Source: Desulfosporosinus cupriresistens (GTDB taxonomy: Bacteria > Bacillota > Desulfitobacteriia > Desulfitobacteriales > Desulfitobacteriaceae). From it: DNA of 61,244 nucleotides. Below are positions 1-8,483 of the stretch, piece by piece. The stretch lies in assembly GCF_001707885.1 (NCBI RefSeq), contig NZ_MASS01000023.1, positions 1 to 61,244 of the forward strand, read 5' to 3'. Position 1 is the first letter of the stretch; each line of letters begins with the position of its first letter. The notes below the pieces were generated by a model. The model had not been told where the DNA came from. It ran no database searches and saw only the letters and a list, made by a program, of their open reading frames with translations. The position numbers and the translations under genes are program-made.

Positions 1-1
1 A

Positions 2-607
2 CGGGATGCTGCAAGGCGTGAAAAGCATCTGGAGAAACTCAAAGCGGAGCTTGCTAAGCTTAAAGAACTGGATGGAAGCGCTCACTCCAAAGCCCATTGC
101 CGCCTTAACAGTCACATCACGTACAAAAAGTATCTCAAGATGGACTCTAAAGGAAATTTCAAGATCAATAACCAAGCGGTTAAAGAGATGGAGCATCTCG
201 ATGGGAGATATCTGATCCGCACATCGGATGATACCCTTTCCGTGGAAGATGTTGCCTTAGGCTACAAGCAACTCCTTGAAGTTGAACGAGCGTTTCGAAC
301 TCTTAAAACCACGCTGGAACTAAGGCCTGTCTATCACCGCAAAGAAGAACGGATACGAGCTCATGTCCTCCTGTGTTGGTTATCTCTTCTCCTCGTTAGA
401 ATTGCAGAGGTTAACACCCATCAGACCTGGCCCCAATTGCGCTCGGAACTGGAAGATATGCATCTGATTGAGTATGAATCGACGGACGGAAAGGTCTATC
501 AAAGAACAGAGATAACCGAAGGTCAAAAGAGAATTCTTTTTTTGTTGAAAATCCCGGAACCCGCTAAAATACAGGATATTTCACTTTTTCAGGGGTCAAA
601 AACGTAG
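2..607 (+). pseudogene. IS1634-type transposase, C-terminal part (cut by window edge)
   Basis: The reading frame is open from base 2 to the stop at 607, so only the C-terminal ~200 residues of the transposase are in the window. A Lys/Glu-rich helical stretch is followed by a block with the Y-(2)-R-(3)-E-(6)-K signature of IS4-superfamily DDE enzymes (LEVERAFRTLKTTLELRPVY, about residues 95-115), which carries the catalytic Glu. The ending resembles IS1634 (COG5421) proteins. The gene may be intact beyond the left edge. Confidence is high for transposase, moderate for the exact family. Confidence 0.85.
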
Positions 608-627
608 ACACACGGCAAATTATCCAC

Positions 628-668
628 AAGTGCCTCTAACCCTTGCACCACATGGGTTTGAGGCACTT
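628..668. terminator. Hairpin after the transposase
   Basis: AAGTGCCTC (628-636) pairs with GAGGCACTT (660-668), with an inner AACCC/GGGTT pair. No T-run follows, so it may be part of the IS end structure, not a classical terminator. The IS boundary probably lies near 690-715. Confidence 0.45.
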
Positions 669-730
669 CTCGTGCCTACAGACTGTCGAACCCGAGGTTT
701 GCTCATTAAAAGAAACTGATCAAAATTTTT

Positions 731-2026
731 TCAAGAGGCATTAGAAGCAGCGAGCTTAAGGTGGAATTGGAACGTAGTAACATTCGCTTCACAAAGAACC
801 TCCATCCTTCCACCATACGGATCAAGAATTTTCTTTACGTTATATAAACCATAACCGTGTTTCTCACTTTCTTCGGAGCATTTAGTGGAAAAGCCTCGTT
901 TGAAAAGCTTCGATAACGTGTGGGGAGATATACTATTCCCCGTATTAGCTACTGAAATAAGAGTTCCGTTTTCATCAGGTTTAAATGACACGATAACCTT
1001 TTTCTCTCCGCTAAATTGGGAGGTGGCTTCGATAGCATTGTCTATTAGATTAGAAAGGACGCTGATCAGTTCATATTCGGTTAATTGGTGACTTAAGCCT
1101 GAAAAGGGAGGTCGGTTAATTACAAATTGTATATTCTTACATATAGCTTCTTTATTTTTCAAGTAAAGAAGTGAGCTAACACTGCTTCCACCAAAAGAAG
1201 TAAAAGAATCGACAAGAGTCATTTCCTCTAAAAGCTCGTCTAATTGTTCCGAAGTCTTTGCGAAATCAACCTCGGAACACAACCGTAATCGTATTACATT
1301 GAGCTGATTCCTAAAATCATGCTGGTTGCTCTTAATGTCCTGTATAATTGGCTGCACAGCTTCAATCAGTTTTTGATGAGAAAGGATCAGGCCTTGTAAA
1401 CTGCGGTTGTCCATAAGCTCTTTAACAAGATAAATGCTGCTGATAATAACCATTAAAATAGAAACTGCGTATAATGAAAATGAATTATTTTTATGAGCTA
1501 GTTCTTTTAAAAAGGAAAATATCACATAGCAATTTAGAACAACTATTGCATAATTTTTAAGGTTTTTAATTTTTTCTTTAAGTATCTTATAAAATTTTCT
1601 AAGAACTGTAATTCTGATTAAAATTATAATTACAATTATGACTATATATGTACTGATAACTAGCATGCTATCATATAGTGTTTGATGAGGGATAATTAAC
1701 TTAAGTACCGAATAAGAAATAGTCTCCGTTATAATAAATATTATAAAATGAATACCAGATAAGATTATAGCCGTACTAAAATCAATTTTTAACGCAAATG
1801 CTAAGCAAAGAATTGTTAATAAGAATGCTAATAGCGTGAAAAATGTACTTTGCCAGGCTAATGGGTCGATAAGAAAAATAAGAATATCATACGAGATGAT
1901 TATTAATGAAATCAACAAAAATCTCAAAAAGGTTTTTGTTGATTTATCATTATTAAATGGTTGTATAACAATCAGAAGCGATAGTAACCAAATAATAGAG
2001 TCGAAAATAAATATATCAAAATTCAT
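731..2026 (-). CDS. AgrC-like sensor histidine kinase (GHKL type)
   Basis: Residues 1-205 are strongly hydrophobic with about six membrane segments, a peptide-sensor-like input region. A phospho-acceptor box follows (NQHDFRNQLN, His ~236), then an N-box (NLIDNAIEAT, ~326) and a G-box (HGYGLYNV, ~390). The 431-residue length fits the AgrC/ComD/BlpH class. The ATG has a GGAGGAG site and overlaps the end of the upstream LytTR regulator gene by 11 bp, so the two form an operon. By analogy the kinase would sense a peptide and phosphorylate that regulator. No AgrB or AgrD-like gene was seen next to it, so the ligand is unknown. Confidence 0.85.
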   Translation of the reverse strand: MNFDIFIFDSIIWLLSLLIVIQPFNNDKSTKTFLRFLLISLIIISYDILIFLIDPLAWQSTFFTLLAFLLTILCLAFALKIDFSTAIILSGIHFIIFIITETISYSVLKLIIPHQTLYDSMLVISTYIVIIVIIILIRITVLRKFYKILKEKIKNLKNYAIVVLNCYVIFSFLKELAHKNNSFSLYAVSILMVIISSIYLVKELMDNRSLQGLILSHQKLIEAVQPIIQDIKSNQHDFRNQLNVIRLRLCSEVDFAKTSEQLDELLEEMTLVDSFTSFGGSSVSSLLYLKNKEAICKNIQFVINRPPFSGLSHQLTEYELISVLSNLIDNAIEATSQFSGEKKVIVSFKPDENGTLISVANTGNSISPHTLSKLFKRGFSTKCSEESEKHGYGLYNVKKILDPYGGRMEVLCEANVTTFQFHLKLAASNAS

Positions 2027-2783
2027 TGTCTCCTCCGATTAAATCGTATTGTCTATTTAAAATTACATTAGTGTATGACTTGCCAACAGGAATGACTTCC
2101 GAACGGTTGTGTAGACGTAAAAACCAACATGTTCCTTCAAGAAAAATATTTGATATTTTATCTTTATTTACGATGTAAGACCTATGGCATTGGATAAAAT
2201 TCTCTGTTGGTAGTTGTTTAAAAATTTCTTTAAGAGGAAAACGTGAAATAACATGCTGAATATCTTTAGTATAGACTGTACTTTGTTTACCATATATCTC
2301 AATGAAGTCAATATCACTAGCTTTAATTCGCAATAAATAATTCCGACGATTTATCGAAAGATATTTTTTTTCAGAGATTGGGAAGACCTTATACGTTAAG
2401 AGGTTTTCAATTAATCCGATAAAACTGTTTGGTTCAATTGGTTTAATAATGTAATCGTAACAATGTGAGCGTGAAAATGACTCTGAAAGAAAAGAAGTAT
2501 GGGCGCTAACAAAAACAATCCAAGTAAACGCATTACCTGGAAGTTTTCTAAAATATTCAGCAAAATCAATACCATTTTCAATGTGCCCGATAAATCTGTT
2601 TTTTGAATTACTTAAATCTACATCAAGTACGAGCAAATCAAAGGATTCGGTTTGGACAAGATTTTTTGCTTCTTGAACGGTTTGGGCATGCCGCACAATA
2701 ATGTAGGGTAGACGTTGGCATAACAAATTTATTAAATAACCAGAATAAATAAGATCGTCTTCTAGTAGTAGAATATTTGTCAT
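2016..2783 (-). CDS. LytTR-type response regulator (AgrA-like)
   Basis: This 255-residue protein has an N-terminal receiver with acidic residues 9-10 and the likely phospho-Asp in LLVLDVDL (~54), then a LytTR DNA-binding domain (about 145-245) containing FIQCHRSYIVN, a hallmark of that fold. It is the first gene of a two-gene operon with the AgrC-like kinase and should be its output. A GGTGATTTC sequence stands before the ATG. The domain order is standard and nothing looks broken. Its targets are not evident in the window. Confidence 0.87.
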   Translation of the reverse strand: MTNILLLEDDLIYSGYLINLLCQRLPYIIVRHAQTVQEAKNLVQTESFDLLVLDVDLSNSKNRFIGHIENGIDFAEYFRKLPGNAFTWIVFVSAHTSFLSESFSRSHCYDYIIKPIEPNSFIGLIENLLTYKVFPISEKKYLSINRRNYLLRIKASDIDFIEIYGKQSTVYTKDIQHVISRFPLKEIFKQLPTENFIQCHRSYIVNKDKISNIFLEGTCWFLRLHNRSEVIPVGKSYTNVILNRQYDLIGGDNEF

Positions 2784-3185
2784 TTTGAAATCACCAACTT
2801 ATTCAGACCGTTTTATAGGCCATTCAGGACAGATGCATTGTAAACTTACTCATCTTCCTATATCATTTTACTTATAAGGTAATTTTAACATACATAATAG
2901 TAAGTAACAATATATGAAAAAAATAGATGTTTAATATTAGTTAATCGAAATGAACAATGGATAGTAGAAAATGATAAGTAATTTTAATCTTTGAAAAGGA
3001 CAGGGAGATTTGTCCTTCTAAGTTTCTCAAATATTTCAATAAATGGAAGTAGCTGTTCCATTAAGAGATCATGCGACGTCTCACTCTGATAACTAAATAA
3101 GCTCTCCGACATTTCTTTTTCACCTAAGAGTATATGTGGGATGACGACTTCAAGATCACAAAAAAACTTTTGAGGAGGTAGCATC

Positions 3186-3806
3186 ATGACGTTTGTATCG
3201 ATTGATGATTATCCGTTAGCGAGACAGGGCCTTATGGCCGTTATGGGTTTAGAAGAGGGGTTTGAGTTTGTAGGACAAGCTTCCTGCGTTAATGAGGCGC
3301 GTGATGTTATTTCCCGATGTAAGCCAGAAATTATTATTGTTGACTTAAAACTTAAGGATGAGTGCGGTTTTGACGTTATCTCGGAAATAAGACGTTCTAA
3401 TCAAAATTGCAAGGTAGTTATTTTAACGTCTTCATTAGACCCCAATGACTTTAAGCGCGCTTCTGACATGAACGTCGATGGTTATATTTTTAAAGATGCA
3501 ATGCCAGAAGAAATAGTCAATGCTGTGCGGTTGGTCAGTAAAGGGAGAAGATATTATGATCCGTCTATCATGGAAATTGTAATGAAAAAAGAAAAAATGG
3601 ATAATATCGAACAATTGACGTCTAGAGAGCTGGAAGTTCTGGTAGAGTTAAGCAAAGGACTTAATAATAAAGCTATTGCCAAGGAACTATTCATTACCGA
3701 ATATACTGTTAAAAAACATGTTAGCCAAATTCTCGGTAAGCTGGGATTAAAGTGTCGTACCCAGGCAGCAGTTTATGCTAAAACTCGATTGAAAACATCA
3801 AAGTAA
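3186..3806 (+). CDS. NarL/FixJ-family response regulator (orphan)
   Basis: The protein has 206 residues: a receiver domain with acidic SIDD near the start, phospho-Asp ~53 (IIVDLKL), the switch Thr in VILTSS and Lys in YIFKDA, then a LuxR-type helix-turn-helix (LTSRELEVL to HVSQILGKLG). The start follows GAGGAGG by 7 bases. No histidine kinase lies beside it on the same strand; the AgrC-like kinase is divergent and has its own LytTR partner. The partner kinase must be elsewhere. Confidence 0.88.
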   Translation: MTFVSIDDYPLARQGLMAVMGLEEGFEFVGQASCVNEARDVISRCKPEIIIVDLKLKDECGFDVISEIRRSNQNCKVVILTSSLDPNDFKRASDMNVDGYIFKDAMPEEIVNAVRLVSKGRRYYDPSIMEIVMKKEKMDNIEQLTSRELEVLVELSKGLNNKAIAKELFITEYTVKKHVSQILGKLGLKCRTQAAVYAKTRLKTSK

Positions 3807-3956
3807 TTGCTTGGGATTTGGTTTATCCTAGAATCTGTTGGAAGGCATTTGGCACTGCTAGTTCATGAACGTTTGTAGCGGTCAGGTAGCAAAACCCCAG
3901 GGTAGAGGGGGATTCCTAACTTAACTTAGCGTTTGGTTGGTGTTAGTCAAACTTAT

Positions 3957-3985
3957 AGCACAGGTCAAGTTATTTTCCAGTGTTG
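3957..3985 (+). repeat. Dispersed repeat, partial copy (AGCACAGGTCAAGTTATT type)
   Basis: AGCACAGGTCAAGTTATT matches the left half of the terminator-like repeat seen in full at 54298-54345 and in variant forms near 11300 and 13393. The right arm is lost here. Confidence 0.55.
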
Positions 3986-4033
3986 CCACAGATTGATGTA
4001 ATTTGAGATGCGCTTTCAATTAGCATATCGTAG

Positions 4034-4082
4034 AAAGACCCCTCGAGTCCGTTTGTATCATGGGCTCGAAGGGTCTTTTTAA
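4034..4082 (+). terminator. Intrinsic terminator after the NarL-type regulator
   Basis: AAAGACCC-TCGAG-CC pairs with GG-CTCGA-GGGTCTTT across a short loop, followed by a T-run. Of the 820 bases between 3807 and 4626, the first half holds this hairpin and a partial dispersed repeat; 4085-4317 shows nothing recognisable; the rest is the promoter and DUF5320 relic listed separately. Confidence 0.85.
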
Positions 4083-4317
4083 TTGTTGTAACCTTAGTAG
4101 TAAATTTAACAAATTACTAAATAAATTCACGACAAACTTTGTTATAGTATATTGAATTATCTTCCAAAGACTCCATGAATGGTTTATTCATATACTACTT
4201 TGTTTTCGATTCTTTCCAACATAGTAGCTTGAGCTCAGCCAACGACAATGGGAACAGTAATTTTCTTTGTTAGAAGAAAGGGAAATACGAAAGGAAAAAA
4301 TAATACGAGGATAATAA

Positions 4318-4345
4318 TTGACATATGTTCAAAACTGAGTATAAT
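4318..4345 (+). promoter_or_regulatory. Sigma-A promoter, copy 1 of a shared promoter module
   Basis: TTGACA (4318-4323) and TATAAT (4340-4345) are spaced 16 bp. The -35 box sits in TTGACATATGTTCAAAA, repeated at 11377 and 15419. The downstream GGCATATGCC palindrome of the other two copies is degenerate here (AGCATAGG near 4358). Confidence 0.85.
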
Positions 4346-4389
4346 GTATTTAAAATAGCATAGGTCAATAACTACGAGGAGGTATTAGT

Positions 4390-4564
4390 ATGCCAAGAAG
4401 CGATAGAACGGATCAATGAGACGTTCAACAATGAACGGAAGATGCCTAGGCTTTGCTGGGAGCATATGACAACATACCAAAATGAATCAAAAAACCCAAA
4501 TAAATTGCTGCAAGAGCTTGAAAGTAAGCTTAACGCTATAAGCAAGCAACTAGAGAACTTATAA
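4390..4564 (+). pseudogene. DUF5320 gene, frameshifted relic
   Basis: The frame starts MPRSDRTD and stops at once. Shifting by one base restores GSMRRSTMNGRCLGFAGS, matching the Gly/Met-rich N-terminus of DUF5320 proteins, and the original frame later gives LLQELESKLNAISKQLENL, nearly the same as the coiled-coil end of the intact gene at 15496-15747. A strong GAGGAGG site remains. DUF5320 genes commonly accompany NifB/NifX-like genes in anaerobes. This is a dead paralogue at the head of the DUF134-NifU-NifX cluster. Confidence 0.85.
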
Positions 4565-4626
4565 ATAAAGCTAACGTGACAGGTGAGAGATCCTGCTACT
4601 TTAGCCGCAAACTGAGGTGAAGAATT

Positions 4627-5007
4627 CTGCCAAGGCCAAGAAAATGGAGAAAAGTGTGTTGCTTACCGGAAAGCAACCAATTTGGACCACTCAACGCTCC
4701 GATTAATCAAGAGCATTTTATTAATATGACTGTTGATGAGTATGAAACGATACGATTGATTGACTTAGAAGGGTTTACGCAAGAAGAGTGTGCTGATCAA
4801 ATGAAGGTCGCCCGCACAACCGTTCAACGCACTTATAATGACGCAAGGAAAAAACTTGCTGAATCGTTAGTAAGGGGGAAAGTATTAAGGATCGAGGGCG
4901 GAGATTACAAGCTTTGTGATGGTCTCGAAAAATCATGCGGTTGTGGTGGTTGCCTCAGACATAGATGTGACAGAAGGTTTATGGAAGACGCTAATGGAGG
5001 TGAATGA
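4627..5007 (+). CDS. DUF134 family HTH protein, apparent CTG start
   Basis: From codon 4627 the protein reads [16 protein letters not shown], the conserved beginning of DUF134 proteins, which normally start [11 protein letters not shown]. The codon at that place is CTG, with GAGGTG six bases upstream. The next usable start, GTG at 4654, would cut off the conserved first nine residues and has no ribosome site. A sigma-70 region-4-like helix-turn-helix lies around residues 45-80, and the C-terminus is Cys-rich ([12 protein letters not shown]). It is probably a DNA-binding regulator of the following Fe-S/FeMo-co-like genes and overlaps the NifU-like gene by 4 bp. Confidence 0.85.
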   Translation: MPRPRKWRKVCCLPESNQFGPLNAPINQEHFINMTVDEYETIRLIDLEGFTQEECADQMKVARTTVQRTYNDARKKLAESLVRGKVLRIEGGDYKLCDGLEKSCGCGGCLRHRCDRRFMEDANGGE

Positions 5008-5402
5008 CTATTTACTCTGAGAAAGTGATGGAACACTTTAAAAGTCCCCAAAATGCCTATAGTATGCCTGATGCCAATGCCCAGGGAATCTATGGAGATC
5101 CTTCCTGCGGAGATGCACTAATCATATTTTTAAAAGTACAAAACAATATCATTCAAGAGGTCAGTTATCTTGTGTTTGGTTGCTGTGCAGCGATAGCTAC
5201 ATCTAGTATGACGTCTGTATTAGCTAAGGGAAAAAGCTTAGATGAAGCCTTAAGCATTACTGAAGAGGATATTATCAAGGCACTTGATGGACTTCCGGAA
5301 ACTAAAGCTCATTGCTCTAATCTAGGAGTAAGTGCTTTGCGAAATGCAATCACCAATTACAACGAAAAAACAAGAACGGATATAATGGAGAATCCTCAAT
5401 GA
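5004..5402 (+). CDS. NifU/IscU-like Fe-S cluster scaffold
   Basis: The 132-residue protein has the three-cysteine scaffold pattern: GDPSCGD (~35), FGCCAAIAT (~60) and HCSNLG (~103), with the Asp after the first Cys that tunes cluster release. These sites assemble transient Fe-S clusters in the cytoplasm. ATGA overlap with the DUF134 gene indicates translational coupling. The gene precedes a NifX-like protein, as in many anaerobes without nitrogenase, so a role in a housekeeping or molybdenum-related cluster pathway is more likely than nitrogen fixation. Confidence 0.88.
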   Translation: MTIYSEKVMEHFKSPQNAYSMPDANAQGIYGDPSCGDALIIFLKVQNNIIQEVSYLVFGCCAAIATSSMTSVLAKGKSLDEALSITEEDIIKALDGLPETKAHCSNLGVSALRNAITNYNEKTRTDIMENPQ

Positions 5403-5461
5403 AAAACGAAACAATTTTAGCAGCTTGTGATAAAAACCTAAAGATTTTGATGGGGAAATAA
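5399..5461 (+). other. 20-codon peptide overlapping the NifU-like stop
   Basis: ATG overlaps the preceding stop (ATGA) and gives [20 protein letters not shown]. The ILAACDKNL portion looks like the start of a longer protein and is probably a truncated remnant between the NifU-like and NifX-like genes. It is too short to assign. Confidence 0.35.
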
Positions 5462-5497
5462 CCCATCAACTTGTAAAATTTTAAAGGAGTGAACTAA

Positions 5498-5854
5498 ATG
5501 AAAATTGCAGTTGCAAGTAAGAATGGAATGGTTACAGAGCACTTTGGTTATTGTGAGAATTTCAATATTTTCGAAGCTGAAAACAACAAAATTGTCAAAA
5601 GTGAGTCTATACCCAATCCCGGACATAAGCCTGGATTTTTACCTAATTACTTAAATGACATGGGAGTAAATGTTATTATATCAGGCGGCATGGGTGGCAG
5701 CGCGATCGAAATCTTCAAAGGGAAAGGTATTCAGGTTATTACAGGTGCCAAAGGCAGTGCAAAAGCTGCTTCAGAACAGTATCTGCAAGGTATGCTCAAA
5801 TCCAATGGCTCTGTATGCAATGATCATATGCACCATGATGAGTGTGGCCATTAA
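5498..5854 (+). CDS. NifX/NafY-type dinitrogenase iron-molybdenum cofactor family protein
   Basis: This 118-residue protein begins MKIAVASKNGMVTEHFGYC, typical of the family, with a glycine-rich ISGGMGGSA segment and an acidic/His tail ending HMHHDECGH. Family members bind FeMo-co or NifB-cofactor-like clusters; stand-alone forms in anaerobes have unknown substrates. A good AAAGGAG site precedes the ATG. It closes the DUF134-NifU-NifX cluster and is followed by a very strong terminator. Confidence 0.88.
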   Translation: MKIAVASKNGMVTEHFGYCENFNIFEAENNKIVKSESIPNPGHKPGFLPNYLNDMGVNVIISGGMGGSAIEIFKGKGIQVITGAKGSAKAASEQYLQGMLKSNGSVCNDHMHHDECGH

Positions 5855-5930
5855 AGGATTTATCCATGTTGCGTTTACACTTAAAAATCACAATTTATAA
5901 GTTTATAAAATAGTGCTTTCCCTACTGCTT

Positions 5931-5976
5931 AAAAATTAAGGGCCTTCACGAGTTTACGTGAAGGCCCTTAATTTTT
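5931..5976. terminator. Bidirectional intrinsic terminator
   Basis: A 20-bp perfect stem (5931-5950 with 5957-5976) closes a six-base loop and has A- and T-runs on either side, so it can act on both strands. Confidence 0.92.
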
Positions 5977-6100
5977 ACTTGAAGGATAATGGTTCTTTCT
6001 TTAACCAATGCAGCAGACATTAATGAAGTGGCTTATACATTTATACTCCGTTTACATTGCTGGTATAAACTGAAAGATATATACTGGAGGTGATGTATCA

Positions 6101-6246
6101 ATGAACAGGATAATGATTGTTGATGACATAATCACATTCGAGAACTTGTAAGCACATTATTTAAAAATGAAGGTTTCAGCATCTATGAGGCAACCGATGG
6201 GCATGATGAGCTGAACAACTCCGCTCGGCGGTATAAAGCTTTATAA
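6101..6246 (+). pseudogene. Response-regulator receiver, frameshifted fragment
   Basis: GGAGGTGATGTATCA precedes an ATG giving MNRIMIVDD, the start of a CheY/Spo0F-like receiver. The frame breaks, and another frame continues HIRELVSTLFKNEGFSIYEATDG before stopping at 6246. Only the first third of a receiver remains. An inverted repeat, CGGCGG with CCGCCG, spans its end (6226-6255). The HtrA-like gene starts 36 bases later. Confidence 0.8.
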
Positions 6247-6281
6247 CATCCGCCGTAGGGTGAAGGAGAGAAGCGGCAATA

Positions 6282-7058
6282 ATGAACGATGACGAATTAA
6301 TCAATCATCAAACTGACGAAGAACAATTTGAAGACGATGAAATAGTGAGCACCAAGAAACCCGGCTATTTTAGAAAATCAATAACCATTTTGATTATCTT
6401 AGCATTCATAGCTTTTTCTGTACCCAATTTTCCTTATCTCTTCTCACATAAACTAGATTTTTTAGATCAGAATAGGGCTTTAAAGGAAGACGCAATCGTT
6501 CAGCAATGTAAACCTGCCATAGTAAGTATCGAGGCGTCGGTTACAAAGAGTCTTTTGAATACAGAGGTCAAACAGGGCACAGGCTTTAATATTTCCCCGA
6601 CAGGTATGATAATAACTAATCAACATGTCGTAGCCGACGCTAGTACGATTACTATCCGCTTTGGTGACGGAAGAGTGTATTACTCCACACAATATGAGGT
6701 CATCCCAAATGTAGACATAGCGATCATTAAGTTTGCCGGGAATGATCTTCCTACCATAGCACTTAACCTCAAAGACAAGATACAAAGTGGCGAAACCGTG
6801 ACCATTATTGGCAATCCATTAGGGTTCGAACAGATATCGCAAAGAGGAAAAGTAGAACAATTTCATTATCTAACAAATAGCTCAACCCCGGTATTTGATA
6901 TCAATATTCCCATTAATCCTGGTAATAGCGGTAGCCCGGTCTTAGATAATCAAGCTAAAGCGGTAGGGATTATCTTTGCCAGCACGAATATCGGAATAAA
7001 TGGTAAATCAGAAGTCCGGGCCTTAGCAATTCCTATTCAGAATTTACCGTTAAAATAA
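6282..7058 (+). CDS. Membrane-anchored HtrA-like serine protease without PDZ domain
   Basis: This 258-residue protein has an acidic cytoplasmic start, one membrane segment (~32-52) and a trypsin-like domain. The triad is visible: His115 in TNQHVV, Asp145 in PNVDIAII, Ser216 in NPGNSGSP. Canonical HtrA/DegP enzymes add one or two PDZ domains; this one ends right after the protease fold, so substrate gating must differ. It probably acts outside the cytoplasmic membrane in protein quality control. GAAGGAG supports the start. Confidence 0.88.
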   Translation: MNDDELINHQTDEEQFEDDEIVSTKKPGYFRKSITILIILAFIAFSVPNFPYLFSHKLDFLDQNRALKEDAIVQQCKPAIVSIEASVTKSLLNTEVKQGTGFNISPTGMIITNQHVVADASTITIRFGDGRVYYSTQYEVIPNVDIAIIKFAGNDLPTIALNLKDKIQSGETVTIIGNPLGFEQISQRGKVEQFHYLTNSSTPVFDINIPINPGNSGSPVLDNQAKAVGIIFASTNIGINGKSEVRALAIPIQNLPLK

Positions 7059-7213
7059 TTATCTCGCTAACAACTACATAAAACTGACCAATTGGAGACA
7101 GTGTTTGGATTAGATTTGTCCCTCCTAACGCCTCTAAGCTTATCTTCTCGTAACCTTTATTTGCAAGGTTCTTGGTAAAACCCTTGACCAACTTTTTTGG
7201 GAGGATGATGAGT

Positions 7214-7672
7214 ATGCGAATCAATAAAAATGGTCTGGACGAAATGCAAAGAGAAAAACGTAACAGCATTGGCAATCAAATGTTCCTGCTGATGTTTTAT
7301 GCCCTTTTTCTTGATTTCGGCCTTTACGGGGTAGGAATTCGCTGGCTTAATTATCCTGCAAACATTATGGTAATCATTATGGTTTGCATGGGTATATATC
7401 TTATTAGAACAATAGCAGCAAACGCATATCTACCACCAAAAGCTCAAAACAGAAAAGCTGTAATATCTCTGATCATAGCGATAGCCTTTTCTGTTATTGT
7501 TGCAATAGCCTCCTTTAACCTCTTCGGAAATTTATCAGTACAATCCGCTGTTGAAGATACAAACGACAATTCCGCGTTAATTCTCTTTATTATATCGGCC
7601 GTTGGTTTACTCATTTCGCTGATTATAGCCATAATAAAGAGAGTAAACGACAAGAATGATAGCGATGATTAA
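7214..7672 (+). CDS. DUF6773-like four-TM membrane protein
   Basis: The 152-residue protein has a charged N-terminus (MRINKNGLDEMQREKRNSIG) and about four hydrophobic segments. Three in-frame ATGs cluster at 7205-7216; the last has the best spacing from GGGAGG. It resembles small membrane proteins often encoded next to PadR/XRE-type regulators, but no such regulator is adjacent. Function unknown. Confidence 0.7.
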   Translation: MRINKNGLDEMQREKRNSIGNQMFLLMFYALFLDFGLYGVGIRWLNYPANIMVIIMVCMGIYLIRTIAANAYLPPKAQNRKAVISLIIAIAFSVIVAIASFNLFGNLSVQSAVEDTNDNSALILFIISAVGLLISLIIAIIKRVNDKNDSDD

Positions 7673-7823
7673 GGTAGGGCGAACAACATAAGCATAATAA
7701 AAATAAAATGTTAGCAATATTTGAAAATATTGGTCAAATTACTTATGTCATGCAGGAAACAGATAAATTATGTCGAATGAATTGATATAATTATTACAGA
7801 TATTTTATGGGGGGGACTATATC

Positions 7824-8177
7824 ATGGCTGAAACCCTCACAGAGTTGAAACAAGCTGTAATGCGAATTTATAATTCTGTAAATCAGGAAATGTATGAGAT
7901 TGGTGTTAAACGGTTACGGGTTGATATAGTTGGCAAAAAGATTGTTATTTTGGCCGAACATCGTCGTCTGCCAGGTTTGCGGGCATTGGATCAGATTAAC
8001 CGCTCAGTGACAAGAATGGCTGATGTCGCTTTGTTAGACTTAAATAAATTACGCCTTAAAACAATGGTGGAATCTGAGCTTAACTTAAAGGTTATTTCTG
8101 TACTTAAAGATTATGATCCGGAGCAAGAAATTGCTGCAACCGTGATCGTATTGCATGAACAATTATCTGATACCTAG
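7824..8177 (+). CDS. DUF2294 domain protein
   Basis: The 117-residue soluble protein matches my recollection of DUF2294: a helical start (LKQAVMRIYNSVNQEMYEIG), then alternating beta strands with RVDIVGKKIVILAEHRR. Proteins of this family are common in Firmicutes and have no established function. GGGGGG precedes the ATG. The gene is monocistronic, with a terminator about 120 bases downstream. Confidence 0.7.
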   Translation: MAETLTELKQAVMRIYNSVNQEMYEIGVKRLRVDIVGKKIVILAEHRRLPGLRALDQINRSVTRMADVALLDLNKLRLKTMVESELNLKVISVLKDYDPEQEIAATVIVLHEQLSDT

Positions 8178-8295
8178 CGTGAGAAAAATATAAAATATGT
8201 TTCTTGAAACATTGGCCCAATTACGTGAGAATTCGTTTTCAGGCCGGTCGGGAAGCTACAAATCGTTCGGATGAGGGAACCTTATTGGAGCCCGC

Positions 8296-8365
8296 AAAAC
8301 CGTCGGTTTAAGAACTAAGTGATGTTTAATTTAGCATCACTCTAGCTTAAGCTGACGGTTTTTTA
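8296..8365 (+). terminator. Two-tier intrinsic terminator after DUF2294 gene
   Basis: AAAACCGTC pairs with GACGGTTTT, enclosing a nested AGTGATG/CATCACT hairpin, followed by T6. The unassigned 8210-8295 stretch ahead of it is rich in potential pairing but matched no riboswitch class I know. Confidence 0.8.
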
Positions 8366-8404
8366 TATTCCCGGGGAAGAACATAAAAGACAGGAGGTGG
8401 CTGT

Positions 8405-8446
8405 ATAGAGTCTTTATAGAGTCTTTATAGAGTCTTTATAGAATTC
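8405..8446. repeat. 11-bp tandem repeat, 3.5 copies
   Basis: ATAGAGTCTTT is repeated at 8405, 8416 and 8427, with a partial copy at 8438, about 40 bases before the NIF3-like start. The period is close to one helical turn, so it could be a phased binding array or a slippage product. Confidence 0.85.
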
Positions 8447-8483
8447 TTGAACTCAACATATCTTGAATCTTGGAGGGACAAAT

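Noticed and set aside
2984..3187. 67-codon minus-strand frame opposite the NarL regulator leader
   Set aside because: No ribosome site, no recognisable motif, and it covers the region where the plus-strand regulator needs its promoter and leader.
5004..5854. Evidence for nitrogen fixation
   Set aside because: Only NifU-like and NifX-like genes occur; no nifHDK, nifB, nifE or nifN is in the window, and such stand-alone genes are common in non-fixing anaerobes.
7033..7275. 80-codon minus-strand frame between the HtrA-like and DUF6773-like genes
   Set aside because: It overlaps both plus-strand genes and lacks a start site; some stretches look protein-like but no family was recognised.
8210..8365. 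T-box or known riboswitch ahead of the NIF3-like gene
   Set aside because: There is a terminator hairpin, but no T-box motif or recognised aptamer consensus; it is more simply the end of the DUF2294 transcript.
8405..8446. CRISPR-like array
   Set aside because: Repeats are 11 bp, contiguous and without spacers.
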